A stretch of 7,113 bases of DNA from contig CAKZOY010000547.1 in NCBI GenBank assembly GCA_937138275.1, forward strand, positions 1 through 7,113, given 5' to 3'. A model generated the notes under the pieces. The model was not told the origin of the DNA. It did no database searches and saw only the letters and a list, made by a program, of their open reading frames with translations. Shown here piece after piece: positions 1 through 5,389 of this stretch. Position 1 is the stretch's first letter, and every line of letters begins with the position of its first letter. The translations under genes and the position numbers were made by a program. This DNA is from an uncultured Chloroflexota bacterium. Its GTDB lineage: Bacteria; Chloroflexota; Anaerolineae; B4-G1; DUEL01.

Positions 1-5
1 TCTGT

Positions 6-47
6 CCCCCCTCTCCCCCGCCCGTCAGGGCAAGGGGGAGAGGGGGG
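6..47. repeat. Perfect G/C-rich inverted repeat (REP-like hairpin)
   Basis: Arms at 6-19 and 34-47 are perfect 14-base reverse complements (C6-TCT-C5 against G5-AGA-G6). A second 4-bp stem, GCCC 20-23 with GGGC 28-31, sits inside and closes a GTCA loop, with a two-base AA bulge at 32-33. The whole forms an 18-bp hairpin. No T-run follows on the plus strand, so it does not look like a rightward intrinsic terminator. It may be a dispersed palindromic repeat, or part of the leader or end of a gene beyond the left edge. Confidence 0.75.
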
Positions 48-158
48 TAAGGGGGGTGAGGGGGCTGAAAATCGCCCATTTTGCGCCGCCAAGGCGATAG
101 CCCGTTGGCTTTTGCCCTGCCAGCGGCCTTTTCAAAGGGCACAGCCGCCAATTTTTGT

Positions 159-186
159 TTTATAACTTAAAATTTACCATTGTCAA
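159..186 (-). promoter_or_regulatory. Predicted leftward sigma-70-type promoter
   Basis: On the minus strand a perfect -35 box TTGACA (plus positions 181-186) is followed after 16 bases by TATAAA (plus positions 159-164), which matches five of six bases of the -10 consensus. It lies in an AT-rich island at about 150-190 inside GC-rich DNA. Transcription would begin near position 152 and run out of the left edge, implying a divergent gene outside the window. No convincing start codon with a ribosome binding site is seen between 1 and 150. Confidence 0.55.
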
Positions 187-205
187 TCTATTCAGCCGCC
201 TCCGC

Positions 206-347
206 CCGACGCGAAACCGTCGGCTGTAGGGGTGGGTTTGAAACCCACCCCTGTTCGTAGTGCGCCACGGAGCGCAGCGGAGTGGCGCTTCAGCCTGCGA
301 TAACAGGGTTTCGCTTTGAGCCGGAGGGTTCAGCCTCCGGTGAAAGC
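206..347. repeat. Block of four hairpins, probable structured dispersed repeat
   Basis: Four inverted repeats follow one another. CCGAC 206-210 pairs with GTCGG 219-223. GGGGTGGGTTT 229-239 pairs with AAACCCACCCC 241-251. GCGCCAC 262-268 pairs with GTGGCGC 282-288. CCGGAGG 321-327 pairs with CCTCCGG 334-340, extended by GCTTT 313-317 with AAAGC 343-347. Longer-range complements also exist: CCCTGTT 249-255 with AACAGGG 302-308, and CGAAACC 212-218 with GGTTTCG 307-313. The word TTCAGCC recurs at 191, 289 and 329. This looks like non-coding repeat sequence rather than protein code. Confidence 0.65.
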
Positions 348-369
348 CCGTGGGAGCCAATGCTAACCG

Positions 370-415
370 CTTGACGAGATCAACTCACACCAAGCGTCAA
401 GTCCGTAGGCTTGAC
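370..415. promoter_or_regulatory. CTTGAC dyad array overlapping the -35 box, possible operator
   Basis: CTTGACG at 370-376 is the reverse complement of CGTCAAG at 395-401, and the latter is again complementary to CTTGAC at 410-415. There are thus three copies of one hexamer, in +, - and + orientation, and the last overlaps the -35 element of the livK promoter. A repressor or activator binding here could control the operon. The binding protein is unknown, and no regulator gene lies in the window. Confidence 0.35.
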
Positions 416-438
416 AAATCCGGAAGTTCGGTTATAAA
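411..438 (+). promoter_or_regulatory. Predicted sigma-70-type promoter of the liv operon
   Basis: A perfect -35 box TTGACA (411-416), a 16-base spacer and TATAAA (433-438, five of six consensus bases) make this the best rightward promoter in the window. Transcription would start near 445 and leave a leader of about 115 nt before livK. No comparable promoter is seen between the operon's later genes, so this one probably serves livKHMGF. Confidence 0.7.
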
Positions 439-549
439 TGAATAAGCCATCTCCCAGCCAGCCCTGTCAGGAAAGGAGGGATGCCCGGGAAGAATGCTTC
501 AATTCCGCCCCAATACTGTTCTTGGATGCCAATCATTCCACATGCAAAT

Positions 550-556
550 GGAGGAG
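550..556 (+). promoter_or_regulatory. livK ribosome binding site
   Basis: GGAGGAG ends 3 nt before the ATG at 560; its GGAGG core is 5 nt away. This site fixes the start at 560 rather than the in-frame ATG at 494, which would add 22 residues ahead of the signal peptide. Confidence 0.85.
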
Positions 557-559
557 AAT

Positions 560-1711
560 ATGCTTCGTAAAATCCTGCTCGTTGCTCTTGCCGCAATTCT
601 GGCCCTTCCCCTTTTCGCGGGTTGCAAGAGAGAAGCAGCCCCCATTAAGATCGGCGTAGAGCTTCCCCTGACCGGGGACTATGCCTACGAGGGCCAGGGG
701 ATGCTCAAAGCGGTCCAGTTGATGGCTGAACAGGTCAACCAGGCTGGCGGATTGCTGGGCCGCAAGGTGGAACTGGTTGTGGAGGACGATGCCGGAGACG
801 CAGGTCAGGCCTCCCAGGTGGCGCAGAAACTGGTGGATGCCGGGGTGATCGCTGTCATCGGCGCCTATAACTCCAGCGCTACCGAACCGGCCTCCGTCAT
901 CTACAACGAGGCGGGCATCCTCCACATTACCCCCTCCTCCACCGCGACCCGGCTCACCGAGAAGGGCTTCCAGCGCTTCTTCCGGGTTTGCTTCCTGGAC
1001 GACCGGCAGGGGCTCTTCGCGGCCAAGTTCATGAGCGAAGTGATGGGGGCCAAGAAAATCGGCATCCTGCACGATAACTCCACCTACGCCCAGGGGCTGG
1101 CCGAGCATACCAAGCGCTACGCCGAACAGTTGGGGATGGAGGTGGCTTTCTACGATGCCATCAACCCGGCCGATAAGGACTTCACCCCCACCCTGACCCG
1201 CATCGGCGGCGCGGGGCTGGATGCCGTTTACTTCACGGGCTACCACGCCCAGGGCGGCCTGCTCCTGAAGCAGTCCGGCGAACTGGGCCTGGATCTCCAG
1301 TGGGTGATGGGCAACGCCTGCAACAACCCCGAACTGATCCAGATCGCCGGTCTGGAGAACGCCGTCGGGACCTACGTGACCACTGAGCCGCTGCCCAAGG
1401 ATGTGGATGCTCCCGAGGCCCGCAAGTTCGTCGCCGACTTCAAGGCCCAGTACGGCGAGGAGCCTGCCAGCGTCTGGTGGATGATGGCCGCCGAAGCGTT
1501 CAACGTCATCCGCTACGCGATGGAGCAGACCAAGTCCACCGATCCGAAAGTGCTGGCGGAATTCCTGCATCAGGCCAAGAACATCAACGGTATCACCGGC
1601 CCCATCCTGGGCTGGGATGAGAAGGGGGACCGCCTGGGCACTATCCACGTGGCCTACTACATCAGCGATAAGGGTGAGTTCATCCTGAACCCGCAGCAGC
1701 CGTCACCGTAG
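560..1711 (+). CDS. livK: Branched-chain amino acid ABC transporter, substrate-binding lipoprotein (LivK)
   Basis: Extracytoplasmic binding protein of the Leu/Ile/Val (HAAT) family, 383 residues, which captures ligand and delivers it to LivHM. The N-terminus is a lipoprotein signal peptide: MLRK, a hydrophobic stretch over residues 5-20, then LFAGC with the lipidated cysteine at C22. Phe at -3 makes the lipobox slightly unusual. The mature protein begins with the family-typical IKIGVELPLTGD (29-40). Ligand-loop segments NSSATEPAS (104-112) and TPSSTAT (124-130) match the serine/threonine positions that bind the amino acid carboxylate in LivJ/LivK. The second-lobe segment GNACNN (251-256) lacks the acidic residue usual nearby, so the true ligand may not be a simple branched-chain amino acid. 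The gene ends in three in-frame stops (TAG TAG TGA). It is first in the operon, behind a strong promoter and ahead of a terminator-like hairpin. Confidence 0.93.
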   Translation: MLRKILLVALAAILALPLFAGCKREAAPIKIGVELPLTGDYAYEGQGMLKAVQLMAEQVNQAGGLLGRKVELVVEDDAGDAGQASQVAQKLVDAGVIAVIGAYNSSATEPASVIYNEAGILHITPSSTATRLTEKGFQRFFRVCFLDDRQGLFAAKFMSEVMGAKKIGILHDNSTYAQGLAEHTKRYAEQLGMEVAFYDAINPADKDFTPTLTRIGGAGLDAVYFTGYHAQGGLLLKQSGELGLDLQWVMGNACNNPELIQIAGLENAVGTYVTTEPLPKDVDAPEARKFVADFKAQYGEEPASVWWMMAAEAFNVIRYAMEQTKSTDPKVLAEFLHQAKNINGITGPILGWDEKGDRLGTIHVAYYISDKGEFILNPQQPSP

Positions 1712-1727
1712 TAGTGAGAGTCGTTCG

Positions 1728-1766
1728 GGGGGGAGTTCGGGGAACCCCGGACTCCCCCCTATTTTT
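1728..1766 (+). terminator. Intrinsic-terminator-like hairpin between livK and livH
   Basis: Positions 1728-1742 pair with 1745-1759 over 15 pairs, one of them a G-T wobble (1737 with 1750). The stem is nearly all G-C and the centre is GGGG-AA-CCCC. It is followed by T, A and five T (1760-1766). This is the shape of a rho-independent terminator. It lies 16 nt after the livK stop, and no promoter is evident before livH. Partial read-through is therefore the likely arrangement, favouring livK over livHMGF. The stem would also protect the 3' end of a livK-only transcript. Confidence 0.8.
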
Positions 1767-1827
1767 GGGTGGAGGAGAGGGACTTCCGGTAGGAGAAGCG
1801 TCTACCGTAACGCGCGATTTTGCAATC

Positions 1828-1834
1828 GGGAGGA
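1828..1834 (+). promoter_or_regulatory. livH ribosome binding site
   Basis: GGGAGGA lies 9 nt before the ATG at 1844. It favours that start over the in-frame TTG at 1820, which has no such motif at the right distance. A short stem, CGATT 1815-1819 with AATCG 1824-1828, touches its first base. Confidence 0.8.
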
Positions 1835-1843
1835 CCAAACCGC

Positions 1844-2752
1844 ATGCAACAATTGCTCCAGCAACTCATTAACGGCATCACCATCGGCGCTTTCTACGCC
1901 CTGGTTGCCCTGGGGTACACGATGGTGTACGGCGTACTGAAGTTGATCAACTTCGCCCACGGCGGCCTGTTTATGTGGGGGGCATACGTTGGGCTGACCG
2001 GCCTGAACGTCTTGCTGGTTCTGCTGGCCGGAGGGGGCGCTGTGGCAATCTTTCCCACCGCCGTGATTGTGATGGTGACCATTGCGATGGTGGGAGTACT
2101 GGTGGAACGGGTCGCCTACCGTCCCCTGCGCTCGGCCGGGCGGCTGGCCCCCATCATCTCGGCCCTTGGCGTTGCCTTTATCCTGGAAAGTCTGGCCCGC
2201 AACGTCTACGGCGCCAGTTACAAAACGTATCCCACCGGACTCATCCCCGTCGGACGGGTGGAAATCCTGCAGGGCGTGCGGGTCAGCCTGATGCAGGCCA
2301 TCGTCCTGATCGTCTCTTTCCTGCTGATGGCCGCCCTGTATCTCTTTGTCTATCGGACCCGCATCGGCACCGCGATGCGGGCCGTCGCCCTGGACCACGA
2401 GGTCTCCCGACTGATGGGCATAGATGTGGACCGCATCATCGCTACGGTCTTTCTCATCGGTCCGGGATTGGGGGGACTGGCAGGGATGATCGTCGCCCTC
2501 TACTACGGTTCGTTTGACTTCACGCTGGGCTGGATTTTCGGCCTGAAGGCCTTCATCTCCGCCATCCTCGGCGGCATCGGCAACATCCCCGGCGCGATGC
2601 TGGGGGGAATGATTTTGGGGATCATAGAGACCCTGGGCGCCGGATACGTCTCCCCGCAATGGAAAGACGTCATCGCCTACGTCATCCTGATCCTGATTCT
2701 GATTTTCCGCCCCACCGGCTTGCTGGGGGAGCGGGTCGCCGAGAAACTGTGA
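1844..2752 (+). CDS. livH: Branched-chain amino acid ABC transporter permease LivH
   Basis: One of the two membrane channel subunits, 302 residues, of the BPD_transp_2 (LivH) family. It is highly hydrophobic with about eight membrane segments. The N-terminal NGITIGAFYALVALGYTMVYG and LINFAHGG (about residues 10-41) are the family hallmark. The loop GTAMRAVALDHEVSRLMGID lies mid-protein. AILGGIGNIPGAMLGG (240-255) is the cytoplasmic coupling segment that contacts an ATPase, and FRPTGLLG (288-295) is the usual C-terminal signature. Length matches the family (about 290-310). The ATG start is preferred over a TTG eight codons upstream because of the ribosome binding site and because the family starts near this point. 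LivM follows after 12 nt. The two permeases form a heterodimer with LivG and LivF. Confidence 0.94.
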   Translation: MQQLLQQLINGITIGAFYALVALGYTMVYGVLKLINFAHGGLFMWGAYVGLTGLNVLLVLLAGGGAVAIFPTAVIVMVTIAMVGVLVERVAYRPLRSAGRLAPIISALGVAFILESLARNVYGASYKTYPTGLIPVGRVEILQGVRVSLMQAIVLIVSFLLMAALYLFVYRTRIGTAMRAVALDHEVSRLMGIDVDRIIATVFLIGPGLGGLAGMIVALYYGSFDFTLGWIFGLKAFISAILGGIGNIPGAMLGGMILGIIETLGAGYVSPQWKDVIAYVILILILIFRPTGLLGERVAEKL

Positions 2753-2764
2753 GGGAGGAGAACA

Positions 2765-3730
2765 ATGACGACCTGGCGCCCCCGTCTTCAGAAAATCCCT
2801 CCCCTCTGGTGGCAGGCAGGCCTTCTGGTCCTGGCGATCCTGCTCCCTCTCCCGCTCAACGACTACTACCGCGCGGTGCTCTGGCGCACCGGCCTGTACG
2901 CAATACTGGGGCTGAGCCTGAACATCATTGTCGGCTATGCCGGACTGTTCCAGTTGGGCCATGCCGCTTTTTATGCCCTGGGCGCCTACACTTCCGCGCT
3001 GCTCAACCTGCACTTTGACATCCCGCTGATTCTCACCTGGCCGGCGAGCATCCTGGTGGCCGCGCTGTTCGGCTACCTGATCTCCCGCCCCATCCTGCAC
3101 CTGCGCGGCGACTATTTGTGTATTGTGACCATCGCCTTCGGTGAGGTGGTTCGCCTGGCGCTGGTCAACAACATTTTCGGCATCACCGGCGGCGCCAACG
3201 GGCTGAGTGGTATTGACCGTCCCGTCCTCTTCGGACTGGTACTCCGATCCCCGATCCACCACTACTATCTGGTGCTCTTCTTCCTGGTGCTGACCCTCTT
3301 CGCGGTCCGGCGGCTGGAGAACTCCCGCCTGGGCCGGGCCTGGATGTACGTTCGGGAGGACGAAACGGCCGCCGAGGCGATGGGGGTGAATACCACGCGG
3401 GTTAAGTTGTTGGCCTTCGTCCTTGGCTCCGGGTGGGCCGGGATGGCGGGCGCCCTCTACGTGGCTCGCGTCCCCGTGGTATCGCCCGACCTGGCCCGGT
3501 TCATTGAATCGGTCATTATGTTCTGCATCGTCGTTCTGGGGGGGACGGGCTCCATCCCCGGCGTCTTTGTCGGCACGTTAGGGATGATCACGCTGCCGGA
3601 GATTTTCCGCTTCCTGAAGACCTGGCGGGACGCCTGGATGGGCGTGGCGATGGTGGCGATGATGATCGCCCGGCCCGAGGGGCTGTGGCCCAGCCGCCGC
3701 ATCCGGATGGAGATTCGGGAGGAAGAGTAA
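2765..3730 (+). CDS. livM: Branched-chain amino acid ABC transporter permease LivM
   Basis: Second channel subunit, 321 residues, within the normal range for the short LivM type (about 300-360; E. coli LivM is longer). The hydrophobic N-terminus (residues 17-32) is followed by the family core LNIIVGYAGLFQLGHAAFYALGAY (52-75). Then come LRGDYLCIVTIAFGE (113-127), TGGANGL (141-147), GRAW with REDETAAEAMG (190-207), VLGGTGSIPGVFVG (257-270, the ATPase-coupling segment), and ARPEGL (302-307) before a charged tail. The start has GGGAGGAG 4 nt upstream. The stop codon directly abuts the livG ATG, which indicates translational coupling. Identification is secure to family; substrate is inferred from the operon. 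Confidence 0.94.
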   Translation: MTTWRPRLQKIPPLWWQAGLLVLAILLPLPLNDYYRAVLWRTGLYAILGLSLNIIVGYAGLFQLGHAAFYALGAYTSALLNLHFDIPLILTWPASILVAALFGYLISRPILHLRGDYLCIVTIAFGEVVRLALVNNIFGITGGANGLSGIDRPVLFGLVLRSPIHHYYLVLFFLVLTLFAVRRLENSRLGRAWMYVREDETAAEAMGVNTTRVKLLAFVLGSGWAGMAGALYVARVPVVSPDLARFIESVIMFCIVVLGGTGSIPGVFVGTLGMITLPEIFRFLKTWRDAWMGVAMVAMMIARPEGLWPSRRIRMEIREEE

Positions 3731-4591
3731 ATGGCGCTCCTGGCAATCCGCAATCTGACCAAACGGTTCGGCGGACTGACCGCCGTGGACTATGTCAGTT
3801 TCTCGGTCAACGAAGGGGAAATCCTGGGGCTTATCGGGCCCAACGGGGCCGGCAAGACCACCATCTTCAACCTGATCACCGGCATCTACACGCCCACCGA
3901 AGGGGAGATTTATTTCAACGGCCACCGGATCGCCCACCCGCCCCTGGGGAGCCGGCGGCTGGTTACCCCGATCTGGTGGTTGCAGTGGCTCCCGGTGCGC
4001 TCGGTCCGGGAACGCTGGAACGACCTGCGCATCCTGCGCCCGCACGAGATCACCGAACTGGGCATCGCGCGCACGTTCCAGACGATCCGGCTGTTCAAGA
4101 ATATGACCGTCCTGGAAAACGTGATGGCGGGGGTCCATCACCGGACGCGCGCCGGAGTCTGGGGAGCGCTGTTTCGCCCTCCGGCGCAGCGCGAGGAGGA
4201 ACGGTTCACCGTTGCCGAGGCGGAGCAGTATATCCGGTTTATGGGGCTATCGGAGTACCGGGATGAACTGGCGAAAAACCTCCCGTATGGCCATCAGCGG
4301 CGGCTGGAGATCGCCCGCGCGCTGGCGGCCCGGCCGCGCCTGCTCATTTTAGACGAACCCGCCGCAGGCCTGAACGAGCAGGAGACGATGGAACTGATGG
4401 ACCTGATCCGGCAAATCCGGGATTCGGGGATTACCATCCTGCTGATTGAGCACGATATGAAGGTGGTGATGGGCATCTGCGAGCGGATCGTCGTTCTGGA
4501 CTATGGCAAGAAAATTGCCGAGGGCACGCCCGAGGAAGTCCAGAGGGACCCGCGGGTCATTCAGGCCTATCTGGGCGAGGAGGAGGCGTGA
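3731..4591 (+). CDS. livG: Branched-chain amino acid ABC transporter ATP-binding protein LivG
   Basis: ATPase subunit, 286 residues, energising import together with LivF. Motifs in order: FGGLTAVD (13-20), Walker A GPNGAGKTT (36-44), Q-loop RTFQ (Q117), signature LPYGHQRRLEIARAL (184-198; YGHQR replaces LSGGQ, as is usual in LivG), Walker B LLILDEPAAGLN (204-215) and switch H241 in LLIEHDM. C-terminal AYLGE is typical. The protein is about 30 residues longer than the usual 255-260. The excess lies between Walker A and the Q-loop, at about residues 69-102, and contains four tryptophans (W82, W83, W86, W96). The frame is open throughout and all catalytic motifs are intact, so the gene looks functional. 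GGGAGGA lies 7 nt before the ATG, inside the end of livM. Confidence 0.94.
   Translation: MALLAIRNLTKRFGGLTAVDYVSFSVNEGEILGLIGPNGAGKTTIFNLITGIYTPTEGEIYFNGHRIAHPPLGSRRLVTPIWWLQWLPVRSVRERWNDLRILRPHEITELGIARTFQTIRLFKNMTVLENVMAGVHHRTRAGVWGALFRPPAQREEERFTVAEAEQYIRFMGLSEYRDELAKNLPYGHQRRLEIARALAARPRLLILDEPAAGLNEQETMELMDLIRQIRDSGITILLIEHDMKVVMGICERIVVLDYGKKIAEGTPEEVQRDPRVIQAYLGEEEA
4582..4586 (+). promoter_or_regulatory. livF ribosome binding site
   Basis: GGAGG, the end of a GAGGAGGAGG run at 4577-4586, lies 7 nt before the ATG at 4594. An earlier GGAGG at 4579-4583 is 4 nt from a GTG at 4588, so both starts are possible. The ATG is preferred. Confidence 0.6.
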
Positions 4592-4593
4592 GG

Positions 4594-5307
4594 ATGCTGC
4601 TTTTGAAGACAGAGAATCTGCACACCTATTACGGCCACGTCCATGCCCTTAAGGGGATTAGCCTGGAGGTAGAAGAAGGGGAGATTGTCACCCTTCTGGG
4701 GGCCAACGGGGCCGGAAAGAGCACCACGCTCCGTACCATCTCCGGCCTGGTCCGCCCCCGCGAGGGAGAGGTTAAGTTCAAGGGCCATGTTCTTAATCAC
4801 GTCCCGGCGCACCGCATCGTCCAGATGGGCGTCTGTCATGTCCCCGAGGGGCGCCGCATTTTCACCACTCTTACGGTGATGGAGAATCTGATGATGGGGG
4901 CGTACACGGTCAAAGATGAACGGGTGGTCCAGGAAAACCTGCAGCGTGTCTTTGACCTGTTTCCCCGTCTGGCAGAGCGGAAAAACCAGTTAGGAGGCAC
5001 TCTCTCCGGGGGAGAGCAGCAGATGCTCACAATCGGGCGAGCGCTGATGGCGCGGCCGAGCCTGCTGCTCCTGGATGAGCCGTCCCTGGGCCTGGCGCCG
5101 ATGCTGGTCAAGGCGATTTTTGATACCATCCGCGAGATCAACGCCCGCGGGACGACCATCCTGCTGGTGGAGCAGAATGCCCGCGCCGCCCTCAAAATCG
5201 CCCATCGGGCCTACGTCCTGGAAACGGGGCGAGTCGTCCTCTCCGGTCCGGCCCAGGAACTGATGCAGGATGAGCGGGTGCGGAAGGCGTATTTGGGGGA
5301 GAGGTAG
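4594..5307 (+). CDS. livF: Branched-chain amino acid ABC transporter ATP-binding protein LivF
   Basis: Second ATPase subunit, 237 residues from ATG 4594, the same length as E. coli LivF. Motifs: NLHTYYGHVHAL (8-19), Walker A GANGAGKST (36-44), VPEGRRIF (83-90, the LivF form of the Q-loop with Glu85), signature LSGGEQQ (137-143), Walker B LLLLDEP (157-163) with SLGLAP after it, and VEQN (192-195), where Gln194 replaces the switch histidine. That replacement is normal for LivF. The C-terminus KAYLGE is typical. A GTG at 4588 would overlap the livG stop by 4 nt and add two residues. In either case translation is coupled to livG. No terminator hairpin is visible after the stop; a short tandem repeat follows instead. 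Confidence 0.94.
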   Translation: MLLLKTENLHTYYGHVHALKGISLEVEEGEIVTLLGANGAGKSTTLRTISGLVRPREGEVKFKGHVLNHVPAHRIVQMGVCHVPEGRRIFTTLTVMENLMMGAYTVKDERVVQENLQRVFDLFPRLAERKNQLGGTLSGGEQQMLTIGRALMARPSLLLLDEPSLGLAPMLVKAIFDTIREINARGTTILLVEQNARAALKIAHRAYVLETGRVVLSGPAQELMQDERVRKAYLGER

Positions 5308-5308
5308 G

Positions 5309-5351
5309 TTGGGTGTTGGGTATTGGGTACTGGTGGATTAGGTATTGGGTG
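5309..5351 (+). repeat. Degenerate TTGGGTA heptamer tandem repeat
   Basis: Directly after the livF stop, the heptamer TTGGGTR recurs: TTGGGTG 5309-5315, TTGGGTA 5316-5322, TTGGGTA 5323-5329, a diverged unit at 5330-5337, TTAGGTA 5338-5344 and TTGGGTG 5345-5351. It fills the spacer before the zinc-finger gene and carries no stem or T-run. It looks like a slippage-generated spacer array rather than a regulatory site. Confidence 0.75.
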
Positions 5352-5376
5352 GGCAAGTGCAGAATGAAATTTCAGT

Positions 5377-5381
5377 AGGAG
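5377..5381 (+). promoter_or_regulatory. Ribosome binding site of the zinc-finger membrane protein
   Basis: AGGAG lies 8 nt before the ATG at 5390. It fixes that start rather than the TTG at 5345, which lies inside the heptamer repeat. Confidence 0.75.
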
Positions 5382-5389
5382 CATCCCGT

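Larger units (their letters stand above)
1..559. other. Non-coding, hairpin-rich intergenic region upstream of livK
   Basis: No supportable gene lies in these 559 bases. Small open frames exist, including a 66-codon one on the minus strand at 160-360, but they lack ribosome binding sites and simply read through inverted repeats. The stretch holds a G/C-rich hairpin, an AT-rich island with a leftward promoter, four consecutive hairpins, a dyad next to a rightward promoter, and the livK leader. Each is listed separately. Positions 48-150 show only weak short stems and nothing I can name. Confidence 0.75.

Noticed and set aside
113..161. Possible rightward terminator: TGCCCT 113-118 with AGGGCA 136-141, then T-runs at 152-161
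   Set aside because: The stem is only 6 bp with a 17-base loop, and the T-run starts 10 bases too late; the T-rich part is better explained as the leftward -10 region.
160..360. 66-codon minus-strand frame
   Set aside because: It reads through inverted repeats, resembles no known protein, and has no ribosome binding site.
494..559. Extended livK start at ATG 494
   Set aside because: The extra 22 residues precede a clear lipoprotein signal peptide, and the ribosome binding site at 550-556 serves ATG 560.
438..659. 73-codon plus-strand frame starting at ATG 438
   Set aside because: Its ATG overlaps the -10 box, upstream of the expected transcription start, and it overlaps livK in another frame.
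533..1648. 371-codon antisense frame over livK
   Set aside because: Shadow of the livK codon pattern, with no recognisable motifs.
1802..3262. 486-codon antisense frame over livH and livM
   Set aside because: Antisense shadow in GC-rich DNA; the product is low-complexity, Gln/Asp/Gly-rich, while the plus strand has clear permeases.
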